Shown piece after piece: positions 1-7,515 of a stretch of DNA of 12,479 bases; positions within the stretch are counted from its first letter, which is position 1; each line of letters opens with the position of its first letter. Made by a program: the position numbers and the translations under genes. Origin of the DNA: an uncultured Collinsella sp. (lineage in GTDB: Bacteria; Actinomycetota; Coriobacteriia; Coriobacteriales; Coriobacteriaceae); contig URGG01000056.1 of NCBI GenBank assembly GCA_900547345.1, positions 1 to 12,479 on the forward strand, written 5' to 3'. Below the pieces are notes generated by a model. It was not told the DNA's origin, searched no databases, and saw only the letters and a program-made list of their open reading frames with translations.

Positions 1-782
1 CGATCGGCAACGTGTTCTCTAACCTTACGGCGTCGCAGGACACGCTTGACGAGCTTAAGAAGCAAAACGAGGAACTGACCTCTAAGGTCGCCGAGCTTTC
101 TGAGGCTCAAAAGACTGCCGAGCGCCTGGAGGGCCTGGTCGGGCTGCAATCGACCTACAACCTCAAATCGACTGCAGCTCGTATCGTTGGTGCCTCCGGC
201 GATGCCTGGACCTCGACCGTTACCATCGACAAGGGCTCTGCCGACGGCCTTACCATCAACATGCCCGTGACGAGTTCTGCCGGTGTTATCGGCCAGATTA
301 TCGAGGTATCGGCCAAGACCTCTACCGTGCGCCTGATTGGCGACGAGAACTCGGGTGTGTCCGCCATGGTGCAGGACACGCGCGCCCAGGGTATGCTGCA
401 GGGTCAGGCTGACGGCACGCTGCGTCTTGAGTACGTGAGCGTCGACTCCGATGTTAAGGTTGGCGACATCATCGTGACCTCGGGCATCGGTGGCGTGTTC
501 CCCAAGGGCCTTCCGCTTGGCACCGTCTCGTCGGTTGAGAAATCGGCAAACGACGTGTACTACACCATTGTGGTGCGCGCTCAGACCACGGCCGAGAACA
601 ACGAGGAAGTGCTGGTCATTACCTCGCTGACCGACGAACAGTCGGCCTCGGATGAGGACGTGAGCACCGCTAATAACACGCCGCAGGGAACGTCGCGCGA
701 CGCTGCGACCAAGACGAAGGACGAGAGTTCGGATGACAGTTCCGACACGTCCGAGACGACCGATTCCGGCTCGAACGAATAG
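1..782 (+). CDS. mreC: Rod shape-determining protein MreC, 5' partial
   Basis: This is the C-terminal part of MreC, the extracytoplasmic scaffold of the elongation machinery that links MreB filaments and MreD to PBP2 and RodA. The reading frame is open from the window edge (first full codon at 3), so the true start, the N-terminal membrane helix and any mreB gene lie upstream. A GTG at 12 is internal, not a start. Visible parts are a coiled-coil-like stretch rich in Leu, Glu and Lys (LDELKKQNEELTSKVAEL), then the beta-rich MreC core with typical segments such as DKGSADGL, GVIGQI, LIGDENSGVSAMV and VTSGIGGVFPKGLPLG. A low-complexity Ser/Thr/Asp/Glu tail of about 45 residues follows, probably disordered. 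The TAG stop overlaps the Shine-Dalgarno of mreD. Family assignment is secure from the core motifs and from the mreD-mrdA-rodA neighbours. Confidence 0.95.
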   Translation, partial: IGNVFSNLTASQDTLDELKKQNEELTSKVAELSEAQKTAERLEGLVGLQSTYNLKSTAARIVGASGDAWTSTVTIDKGSADGLTINMPVTSSAGVIGQIIEVSAKTSTVRLIGDENSGVSAMVQDTRAQGMLQGQADGTLRLEYVSVDSDVKVGDIIVTSGIGGVFPKGLPLGTVSSVEKSANDVYYTIVVRAQTTAENNEEVLVITSLTDEQSASDEDVSTANNTPQGTSRDAATKTKDESSDDSSDTSETTDSGSNE

Positions 783-786
783 GGGG
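781..786 (+). promoter_or_regulatory. Shine-Dalgarno deciding the mreD start
   Basis: AGGGGG begins inside the mreC stop codon. It lies 1 base before the ATG at 788 but 7 bases before the ATG at 794. Normal spacing therefore favours 794 as the mreD start. Confidence 0.7.
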
Positions 787-793
787 CATGTCC

Positions 794-1360
794 ATGGATC
801 TACACGAGCAGGGGATGAGCTCCCGTACGTTTGTAATCGCCGCCATCGTGTGCGTGCTGCTGCAGGCAGGCCTGGCACCGCAGATCTCCATTGCGGGCGG
901 TCGCGTCAACTTCATGATTATCCTGGTGTGCCTAAGCGTGTTCTCGGGCGACCCGACCCGTGCCGTCGTGTGCGGTTTTTGCAGCGGCTTGTTCTATGAC
1001 CTGTCCGCTGCCGTGCCGGTGGGCGTTATGTCGCTCCTGCTGACCGTGGGTTCTTTTGCCCTGGTGCACAGCGCCGTCGGTCAGACGGGCGGTACCCCGA
1101 GTGCGCGCGGCGTCACTGTGGGCGCCTTTGCGCTCGTCATTAATGTGATCTACAGCATCATCTTGCTGTTTATGGGTTTGGAGACGAGCTTTGTTGTGGC
1201 GATCTTCGGCCATGCGCTGCCGTCCTCGATCCTGACGGGTCTGGTTGCCATTCCGTTTTTGATGTCCGGCGTCGTGCCGCAGTCCGGCTATGGATTCTCC
1301 GCACGTGGCGGACACCAGACGGGTATGCGCTTTAAGCCCAAGACCCGCAAGCTCAAATAG
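794..1360 (+). CDS. mreD: Rod shape-determining membrane protein MreD
   Basis: MreD is a small polytopic membrane protein that works with MreC and MreB to organise the peptidoglycan elongation complex. The product is 188 residues from the ATG at 794. An in-frame ATG at 788 adds two residues but sits too close to the ribosome binding site. About five hydrophobic segments are visible, roughly at residues 12-28, 39-58, 65-92, 107-128 and 133-155. A short loop (SGDPTRAVVCGFCSGLFYDL) resembles the conserved MreD region with a Gly-rich turn followed by a Asp-containing helix end. The C-terminus is basic (RFKPKTRKLK) and so likely cytoplasmic. MreD is poorly conserved in sequence. The call rests on size, topology and its place between mreC and a PBP2 gene. 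Its TAG stop runs into the ribosome binding site of the next gene. Confidence 0.9.
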   Translation: MDLHEQGMSSRTFVIAAIVCVLLQAGLAPQISIAGGRVNFMIILVCLSVFSGDPTRAVVCGFCSGLFYDLSAAVPVGVMSLLLTVGSFALVHSAVGQTGGTPSARGVTVGAFALVINVIYSIILLFMGLETSFVVAIFGHALPSSILTGLVAIPFLMSGVVPQSGYGFSARGGHQTGMRFKPKTRKLK

Positions 1361-1373
1361 GGGAGGCCCGTAG

Positions 1374-3443
1374 ATGTCTTCCCAGTTGACGGTTATTATC
1401 GCCGGTATCGTGCTGGTTGTGGCCATCGTGGTCGCGCTGGTCATCATGCGTCGTGGCGATTCCCGTTTTACCTACGATACGCAGCATGGAACGGCCCCGC
1501 GCGCCACCGAGGGCGAGGGCAATACCGCGGCGACCGCCTTTAAGGGCCGCTTTTCCATCCTCACCACGGGTGTGGGCGCGATGTTTGCGGCGCTCGCCGT
1601 CAAGCTGTGGGGCATGCAGATGGTCTCGTCGGACTATTACGAGAAGCAGGCTAATAGCAATCAGACTCGCACCGTTACCACTCCCGCTGTGCGCGGCCGC
1701 ATCCTCGACCGCAATGGCGTGGCGCTTGTCCAGAACCGTCCCTCACTTGCTGTCGTGGCCTACCGCGACCTTGCCGAGGATGAGGTTCTGGTTCGCCATC
1801 TTGCCAACGTGCTTGGAATGCCTTACGTGGCGGTCCTTCGCAATATTCAGGACAATACAGAGGGCGCTCAGAGCCTGCATACCATCGCGACGGACGTCCG
1901 TCGCTCCACGGTTGCCTATATTCAGGAGCATGCCGGCGAGTTCCCTGGCGTCAAGATTGCCGAGCGTACCGAGCGCCAGTATCCATATGGCGAGACGGCA
2001 TGCCATATCTTGGGCTATACCGGCACCATTACCTCCGAGCAGCTCGAGGCTCAGAATAAGAAAACCTCTGGCGATGATGATGCTTCTGCTGGCAAGATTA
2101 CGTACCAGTCGGGCGATATCGTGGGCCAGGCGGGCGTTGAGAGCTACTACGAAAACCTGCTGCAGGGTATTCGTGGCGAGCAGACCGTTAAGGTCGATGC
2201 CTCGGGCAATGTGACCGGTCAGGCCGGCGCCGTGCCCGCGAAGGCCGGCTCCGACATTAAGCTCACGCTCGACCTTAAGATCCAGCAGGCCTGCGAGACG
2301 GCGCTGGCGAGCGCTATCGAGCTTGCCAAGACCACTGGCTACAGCAATGCCGGCAACGGCGCTGTAGTGTGTCTCGATCCCAACAATGGCGAGATCCTGG
2401 GCATGGCGAGCCAGCCCAAGTTCGATCCGTCCGTCTTTATCGGCGGCGTCTCAAATGACGTGTGGACCGAGCTCAATGATGACAAGGGTTCGCACCCGCT
2501 GCTCAACCGCGCCATTAGCGGACAGTACATGTCGGCCTCGACCATCAAGCCGCTCTCGGCACTGGCCGGTCTTGAGTTTGGAACCTACACTTCAACGCAG
2601 ACAACCAACTGCACGGGCTATTGGACGGGCCTGGGCAAGTCGTGGGGCAAGTACTGTTGGCTGCATTCCGGCCACGGCACCATGACGCTGCAGTCGGGTA
2701 TCGCCAACTCGTGCGACCCCGTCTTCTACGACATGGGCAAGGCGTTCTTCTATGACGAGCAACATCCCGAGGGCCTGCAGGAGGTCTTTCGTCGCTGGGG
2801 TCTAGGCAAGACCTGCGGTATCGATCTGCCGAGTGAGGGCGCGGGTCGTATTCCCGATGCCGAGTGGAAAGAGTCATACTTCACCGACGCCTCTGCCGAG
2901 GACCGCAAGTGGAATGCCGGCGATATGACCAACATTGCTATCGGCCAGGGCGACATCCTGGTGACGCCCCTGCAGATGGCGTGCGCCTATATGGGTCTTG
3001 CCAACGGCGGCAAACAGTACGTGCCTCACGTATTTTTGTCTGCCGTGTCGCGCGATGGCGACGGCGATGCCTATAAGTACAATGGCAAGGGCAAGAAGAA
3101 GCGCCTGGAGGCCAAGATCAACAGCGATTCGGATTTGGCTCTTGTTCGCAACGGCATGCACGACGTGATTTACACGGCATCGACGTCCCTGGCGGCGCAC
3201 TTTGGCACCCTGACGCCGCAGATATACGGCAAGTCGGGCACGGGCGAGAAAAGTGGCGAGGACGAATACGCGTGGTTCTGCGCCTATGCACCGGCCGATG
3301 ATCCCAAGTATGTCATCGCTACCGTCCTGGAGCAGGGCGGCGGTGGCTCAGATACCGCGATGCATGTCGTGCGCGACGTGCTCGGCGTGATTTATGACGA
3401 GCCCGATACCTCTTCGGCCTCGGGCGATTCTTCGGTTCGATAG
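1374..3443 (+). CDS. mrdA: Penicillin-binding protein 2 (elongation transpeptidase)
   Basis: This class B PBP crosslinks peptidoglycan during lateral growth and pairs with the RodA polymerase encoded next. The product has 689 residues. RGRILDRNG at residues 107-115 is the pedestal-domain motif of class B PBPs. The transpeptidase motifs are S389-T-I-K392 (nucleophile Ser389), S446-C-D448 (the SxD variant seen in many PBP2s in place of SxN) and K620-S-G-T623, so the enzyme looks catalytically intact. Two hydrophobic segments precede the periplasmic-type domain, about 5-25 and 60-83, separated by a hydrophilic loop that begins MRRGDSR. PBP2s usually have one. The ATG start is supported by GGGAGG at 1361-1366 with a 7-base spacer, so the first helix is part of the gene. 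The TAG stop overlaps the rodA ribosome binding site. Could also be labelled generically as a penicillin-binding transpeptidase. Confidence 0.95.
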   Translation: MSSQLTVIIAGIVLVVAIVVALVIMRRGDSRFTYDTQHGTAPRATEGEGNTAATAFKGRFSILTTGVGAMFAALAVKLWGMQMVSSDYYEKQANSNQTRTVTTPAVRGRILDRNGVALVQNRPSLAVVAYRDLAEDEVLVRHLANVLGMPYVAVLRNIQDNTEGAQSLHTIATDVRRSTVAYIQEHAGEFPGVKIAERTERQYPYGETACHILGYTGTITSEQLEAQNKKTSGDDDASAGKITYQSGDIVGQAGVESYYENLLQGIRGEQTVKVDASGNVTGQAGAVPAKAGSDIKLTLDLKIQQACETALASAIELAKTTGYSNAGNGAVVCLDPNNGEILGMASQPKFDPSVFIGGVSNDVWTELNDDKGSHPLLNRAISGQYMSASTIKPLSALAGLEFGTYTSTQTTNCTGYWTGLGKSWGKYCWLHSGHGTMTLQSGIANSCDPVFYDMGKAFFYDEQHPEGLQEVFRRWGLGKTCGIDLPSEGAGRIPDAEWKESYFTDASAEDRKWNAGDMTNIAIGQGDILVTPLQMACAYMGLANGGKQYVPHVFLSAVSRDGDGDAYKYNGKGKKKRLEAKINSDSDLALVRNGMHDVIYTASTSLAAHFGTLTPQIYGKSGTGEKSGEDEYAWFCAYAPADDPKYVIATVLEQGGGGSDTAMHVVRDVLGVIYDEPDTSSASGDSSVR

Positions 3444-3452
3444 GAGGTTGCG

Positions 3453-4679
3453 ATGGATTTTTCTCCGGCGGATCTGTTCCGTTCAACCAAGACCGGCTCT
3501 CGCAGCAGCCTGGACCGCGTCAACAAGCAACTTTCGGCCTCGCGCGGCACGTTTCGCCAAAAGGTGCATATCGGTGTGCTCGTGGCTACTGTGGCGCTCG
3601 TCGCCTACGGTGCCATCATTATCTGGTCGGCTTCGCAGTTTAAGGCCGATGCTTCGTTCTCGCGCCATTTGCTGGGAATTGGCATCGGAGCGGTGCTGGC
3701 GGTGCTCGTCTGGCGAACCGACCTGCGCGGTATTTCCAATTTCTCGACGGCGTTGCTCGTCATCGACCTGATCGTGATCTTCTCGCCCAAGATTCCGGGT
3801 CTGTCCTATACGGGCGGTCTGGGCATGACGGGCTGGATCAAGATTCCCGGTATCGGCTTGACGTTCCAGCCGGTTGAGCTTGCCAAGCTCATCACCATCT
3901 TCTTTATTGCTACGCTTGGCTCGCAGTATAACGGTCGCATCGATACCGTTCGCGACTACGTCAAGCTCTGCGGCATGCTGTCCATTCCGTTTTTGGCCGT
4001 CGTTGCCATGGGCGACCTGGGATCGGGCCTGGTCGTGCTGGTTTCTGGCGCTATCGTCATCTGTATGAGCGGTGCACGCCGCGAATGGGTGCTGTCGACC
4101 CTGGCCCTGCTCGTGGGCCTGGTGGCCCTCGTCCTGGCGCTTGATTCGGTCTTTGATTCGTTGCTCGGCCACGATGTGCTCATCAAGCAGTATCAGATGA
4201 ACCGTCTGACGGTCTTTATCGACCCCGATAATGCCGATTCGGACGATGCCTACAACCTGCAGCAGTCGCTTATCGCCGTTGGCTCGGGCGGCTTCTTTGG
4301 TAAGGGCCTGGGGCATGCGACGCAGTCGGCCGGCGGCTTTCTGCCTGAGTTCCACACCGACTTCGTCTTCGCCTTCCTGTCCGAGACCTTTGGCTTTTGC
4401 GGTTCCTTTTTGCTCCTGTGCCTCTACGTGCTGCTGATCTTTTCGACGATTCGCGTCGCCTTTAAGTGCGAGTCGCTGTTTTTGCGTCTTTCGTGTGTGG
4501 GCATCGTTGGCATGTGGGCGTTCCAGACTTTCGAAAACATCGGCATGTGCATCGGCATGATGCCGATTACCGGTATTCCGCTACCGTTTATTAGCTTCGG
4601 TTCGTCTTCGATGATGATTCAGCTGCTGACGGTGGGTATCGTACAATCCATATGGCGGCATCGTTCGGGCGCCGCGTAA
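3453..4679 (+). CDS. rodA: RodA-type SEDS peptidoglycan glycosyltransferase
   Basis: RodA is the SEDS-family polymerase that makes glycan strands from lipid II in the membrane, in complex with PBP2. The protein has 408 residues with about ten hydrophobic segments starting near residue 38. LPEFHTDFVFAFLSETFG contains Asp303, which aligns with the catalytic Asp of the SEDS HTDF motif. The C-terminal signature ENIGMCIGMMPITGIPLPF (361-379) followed by ISFGSSSM is diagnostic of FtsW/RodA/SpoVE. I prefer RodA to FtsW because of the mreC-mreD-mrdA context. The first 37 residues are hydrophilic and charged, a cytoplasmic extension before the first helix that is longer than in many RodA proteins. AGGAGG at 3442-3447, overlapping the mrdA stop, supports the ATG with a 5-base spacer. 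Ends with TAA. Confidence 0.95.
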   Translation: MDFSPADLFRSTKTGSRSSLDRVNKQLSASRGTFRQKVHIGVLVATVALVAYGAIIIWSASQFKADASFSRHLLGIGIGAVLAVLVWRTDLRGISNFSTALLVIDLIVIFSPKIPGLSYTGGLGMTGWIKIPGIGLTFQPVELAKLITIFFIATLGSQYNGRIDTVRDYVKLCGMLSIPFLAVVAMGDLGSGLVVLVSGAIVICMSGARREWVLSTLALLVGLVALVLALDSVFDSLLGHDVLIKQYQMNRLTVFIDPDNADSDDAYNLQQSLIAVGSGGFFGKGLGHATQSAGGFLPEFHTDFVFAFLSETFGFCGSFLLLCLYVLLIFSTIRVAFKCESLFLRLSCVGIVGMWAFQTFENIGMCIGMMPITGIPLPFISFGSSSMMIQLLTVGIVQSIWRHRSGAA

Positions 4680-4697
4680 CCGCTGGAGGGGTTTGCT

Positions 4698-5627
4698 ATG
4701 AAAATTCCCGTAGATAAGCTGACCCGCGCTTTTAAGATGGGCGCGTCCGTTAAGAAGGATTCCGATACGCCGGTGCGCGTCTCGGTCTATCTGGATTCGT
4801 CCGCCTCGCGCTTTCTGGCCGAGACGGTGCGTGACGCCTTTGTGCCGCAGACGACCTCGGGCATTGTGCGCGTCGAGCGTCTGGGGGAGGAGCGAATAGC
4901 TCCAAAGACCGATACCGATGTGGTGCTGGTGCTCTCGTGTGGTTCCGACCGCTTGGAGAGTGCCGTGCAGGAGCTCGTGATCGCCGGCGCGCCCGTGTGC
5001 GTGCTTGCCGAGTCTGCTGTGGAGGTGCCGTTTATCGAGGAGTCCACGCCCATGCTTGGCGTGGTAGCGGCAACCGATAAGACGTATCTGCTCGAGACGC
5101 TTGCCCGCTGGATTCTCGATCGCACCGATAAGGAAACGGCTTTTGCAGCGAACTTTGCCTTCATGCGCATCGCGGCGGCCAATCGTATCATCACCTCGTG
5201 CGCGCTCACCAATATGGCGACCGGTGCGCTGGTGTTTTTGCCTGGCGCCGATTATCCCGTTATGGCGCTGGCGCAGGTGGGCATGCTCTTTGAGCTCGCT
5301 GCCGTCTTTGGACGCGGCATTAAGCCTGAGCGCGGCTACGAGGTCGCGGGCGTGCTTGCCGGCGGTCTTGTGATCCGCGCGGTCACCCGCGCGCTCGTCA
5401 AGCAGACGCCGCATATTGGATTTGTCGTCAAGGCGCTCACTGCTGCCGCGGGCACCTATGGCATGGGCCGTGCGCTCGTTTCGCTCTACGAGCGCGATGT
5501 CGACTACAGCCGTGCCAACGAGGTGGTCACTGCCACGTTCTCCCGCGTTCGCAATCTGGTGACCACGGTCGCGGGCGCTACCCGTCCTATGGCGTCCTAC
5601 CAAGACGCATCCGATCTCGCTGCTTAG
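4698..5627 (+). CDS. DUF697-like membrane protein with degenerate GTPase-like N-terminus
   Basis: Function unknown; 309 residues. The C-terminal half (about 155-265) resembles DUF697/YcjF-type domains that often follow Era-like GTPase domains. The markers are a hydrophobic helix with ALTNMATGALVFLPGADYP at 169-187, then MALAQVGMLFELAAVFG, and a second hydrophobic stretch ending in AAAGTYGMGRALVSLYE. The N-terminal half has alternating strand- and helix-like segments: RVSVYLDSSASRF (27-39), DVVLVLS (74-80), APVCVLAES (98-106) and VVAATDKTYLLETLARWILD (122-141). These are spaced like G1, G3, G4 and G5 of a small GTPase, but no GxxxxGK(S/T), DxxG or NKxD is present, so nucleotide binding by the usual residues is unlikely. 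GGAGG at 4685-4689 supports the ATG with an 8-base spacer. It lies 18 bases after rodA and 10 bases before the radical SAM gene, so it is probably cotranscribed with both. The DUF697 match is by eye and moderately sure; the pseudo-GTPase reading is inference. Confidence 0.75.
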   Translation: MKIPVDKLTRAFKMGASVKKDSDTPVRVSVYLDSSASRFLAETVRDAFVPQTTSGIVRVERLGEERIAPKTDTDVVLVLSCGSDRLESAVQELVIAGAPVCVLAESAVEVPFIEESTPMLGVVAATDKTYLLETLARWILDRTDKETAFAANFAFMRIAAANRIITSCALTNMATGALVFLPGADYPVMALAQVGMLFELAAVFGRGIKPERGYEVAGVLAGGLVIRAVTRALVKQTPHIGFVVKALTAAAGTYGMGRALVSLYERDVDYSRANEVVTATFSRVRNLVTTVAGATRPMASYQDASDLAA

Positions 5628-5630
5628 GGG
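5626..5630 (+). promoter_or_regulatory. Shine-Dalgarno supporting a TTG start
   Basis: AGGGG overlaps the TAG stop of the preceding gene and stands 7 bases before TTG 5638-5640. No ATG or GTG with a comparable site occurs in frame nearby, so the TTG is taken as the start of the radical SAM gene. Confidence 0.7.
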
Positions 5631-5637
5631 TTTTCCG

Positions 5638-7515
5638 TTGCGCGTTGCATACCAAGATTGTTTTCATTTAATTGAGCCGTTGCTCGCCAAGGTCGAGAAG
5701 CCGAGCCGCTATATCGATCACGAGTGGGGCACGCTTTCCAAGGCCGATGCCGACTACCGTTGCTGCCTGATCTACCCGGATGTGTACGAGGTTGGTCTGC
5801 CCAACCAGGGTATCGCCATCCTCTACAACATCCTTAACCAGGCCGAGGGCATCTCCTGCGAGCGTGGCTATGTGCCGTGGCCCGATATGGGTGACGCCAT
5901 GCGCGAGGCGGGTATTCCGCTGCTGTCGCTCGAGGGCGCAGCGCCGGTTGCTTCGTTTGATATCGTCGGCCTGCATGTGCCGCACGAGATGGCGGTGACG
6001 AACTTCCTCGAGGCTCTCGACCTCGCTGGCATTCCGCTGTTAGCGGCCGACCGCACCGAGGACGACCCCATCATTATTGCCGGCGGCCCCTCGGTGTACA
6101 ACCCCGAGCCGTACGCGGCCTTCTTCGATGTCATCCTCATCGGCGAGGGCGAAGAATCGCTGCTCGAGACCTGCCAGCTGCATCGCCGCCTGCGTGACGA
6201 AGGGGTCCCGCGCGCGCAGATTGTCGAGCAGCTTGCATCCATTGCCGGCAACTACGTTCCGTCGCTCTATGAGGTTCGTCACGACGAGCCCTGCTCGCCG
6301 CATGGCTACACCGTGCCGCGTGAGGGCAAGGATGCGCCGACCGTGGTCTACAAACGCGTCGTCGAGGATTTCGGCGCCACGAATCCGCTGTCGCAGTCGT
6401 GCGTGCCCTATGCGCAGCTGGTTCACGACCGCCTGTCTATCGAGATCCTGCGCGGCTGCGCCCGCGGCTGTCGTTTTTGCCAGGCCGGCATGACGTATCG
6501 CCCGGTGCGTGAGCGCTCGGCCGACCAGATCGTCTCGTCGGTGATTCAGGGTCTGGAAAAGACCGGCTATGACGAGGTGTCGCTGACCTCGCTCTCCACG
6601 ACCGACCACTCCTGCATTCGCGACGTGCTCGGCAGACTCAACCGTCGCCTGGAGGATACGGGTATTCGCGTGTCTATTCCGTCGCAGCGCCTGGATTCGT
6701 TTGGCGTGGATATGGCCGAGTCGGTTGCCGGCGAAAAGAAGGGCGGCCTGACGTTCGCGCCCGAGGCCGGCAGCCAGCGCATGCGCGACATCATTAACAA
6801 GAACGTGACCGAGGAGGACCTGGACCGTGCGGCCAAGGCGGCCTTCGAGGCTGGTTGGAACCGCATGAAGCTCTACTTTATGATGGGTCTTCCCGGCGAG
6901 CGCGACGAGGATATCGTGGCCATCGCCAATCTGGCCGATCACGTGCTGGAACTCGGTCGTTCCGTGGTGCCCAAGGCTCGTCGCGGCTCGATCTCGGTGT
7001 CGATCTCGGTTTCGGTCTTTATCCCCAAGGCTGCCACGCCGTTCCAGTGGTGCCCGCAGCTCGACTACGACGACGTCAAGCGTCGCCAGAAGCTGCTTGT
7101 CACGAGCGTTCGCAACCGTGCCGTCCGCGTGCATTACCACGATGCCGAGACCTCGCTCATCGAGGCCGCGCTGTCCCGCGCCGGTCGTGACATGACGCCC
7201 GTCATCATCGATGCTTGGCGCGCGGGCTCTCGCTTTGACGCCTGGGTAGAGCATTTCTCGCTCGATAACTGGAAGGAGGCTGCTGCCAAAAACGGCATCG
7301 ACCTCAATGAGCTTGTGCACCTGCCCTACGAGTTGGACTGGCGCCTGCCGTGGGAGCACGTGAGCCCCGGCTGCACGCGCGGCTTCCTCGAGCGCGAGTA
7401 CCGTCGCTCGCTCGAGGGCGTCACGACTCCCGACTGCACCCGCACGTCGTGTACCGGCTGCGGTATCTGCCCCACGCTCCACGCCAAGAATGTATTGATG
7501 GGTGATCGCGCATGA
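5638..7515 (+). CDS. TIGR03960-family radical SAM protein with B12-binding-like domain
   Basis: A 625-residue radical SAM enzyme of unknown substrate, cytosolic by composition. Residues about 35-200 form a B12-binding-like Rossmann domain: CLIYPDVYEVG at 43-53, FDIVGLHVPHEM, and IIIAGGPSVYNPEPYA with G149-G150. The radical SAM core contains C274-x3-C278-x2-C281 (RGCARGCRFCQAG), which binds a [4Fe-4S] cluster and S-adenosylmethionine. Later core strands include SIPSQRLDSF, GLTFAPEAGSQRMRDIINKN, KLYFMMGLPGE and FIPKAATPFQW, all typical of this family. The C-terminus carries a second Cys group, C600-x4-C605-x2-C608-x2-C611. Start is TTG with a good ribosome binding site. The TGA stop overlaps the next gene's ATG by four bases. 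The family commonly sits beside or is fused to DUF2344 and near rplU, as here, which hints at a role in RNA or ribosome modification, but no reaction is established to my knowledge. Confidence 0.92.
   Translation: MRVAYQDCFHLIEPLLAKVEKPSRYIDHEWGTLSKADADYRCCLIYPDVYEVGLPNQGIAILYNILNQAEGISCERGYVPWPDMGDAMREAGIPLLSLEGAAPVASFDIVGLHVPHEMAVTNFLEALDLAGIPLLAADRTEDDPIIIAGGPSVYNPEPYAAFFDVILIGEGEESLLETCQLHRRLRDEGVPRAQIVEQLASIAGNYVPSLYEVRHDEPCSPHGYTVPREGKDAPTVVYKRVVEDFGATNPLSQSCVPYAQLVHDRLSIEILRGCARGCRFCQAGMTYRPVRERSADQIVSSVIQGLEKTGYDEVSLTSLSTTDHSCIRDVLGRLNRRLEDTGIRVSIPSQRLDSFGVDMAESVAGEKKGGLTFAPEAGSQRMRDIINKNVTEEDLDRAAKAAFEAGWNRMKLYFMMGLPGERDEDIVAIANLADHVLELGRSVVPKARRGSISVSISVSVFIPKAATPFQWCPQLDYDDVKRRQKLLVTSVRNRAVRVHYHDAETSLIEAALSRAGRDMTPVIIDAWRAGSRFDAWVEHFSLDNWKEAAAKNGIDLNELVHLPYELDWRLPWEHVSPGCTRGFLEREYRRSLEGVTTPDCTRTSCTGCGICPTLHAKNVLMGDRA
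6988..7011 (+). repeat. Tandem 12-bp in-frame duplication in the radical SAM gene
   Basis: TCGATCTCGGTG at 6988-6999 is followed directly by TCGATCTCGGTT, 11 of 12 bases identical. The two copies encode SISV SISV at residues 451-458, just before VFIPK. It keeps the frame and could be either a small duplication or ordinary alternating beta-strand sequence in biased codons. Confidence 0.6.

Noticed and set aside
4581..5603. A 340-codon minus-strand open frame opposite the DUF697-like gene, considered because the + strand product is uncharacterised.
   Set aside because: The + strand gene has a good ribosome binding site, operon spacing and a domain resemblance. The minus frame encodes an Arg/His-rich product without motifs.
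6040..7482. A 480-codon minus-strand open frame opposite the radical SAM gene.
   Set aside because: Same codon-bias shadow, with no ribosome binding site or motif. The + strand holds a well-defined enzyme.
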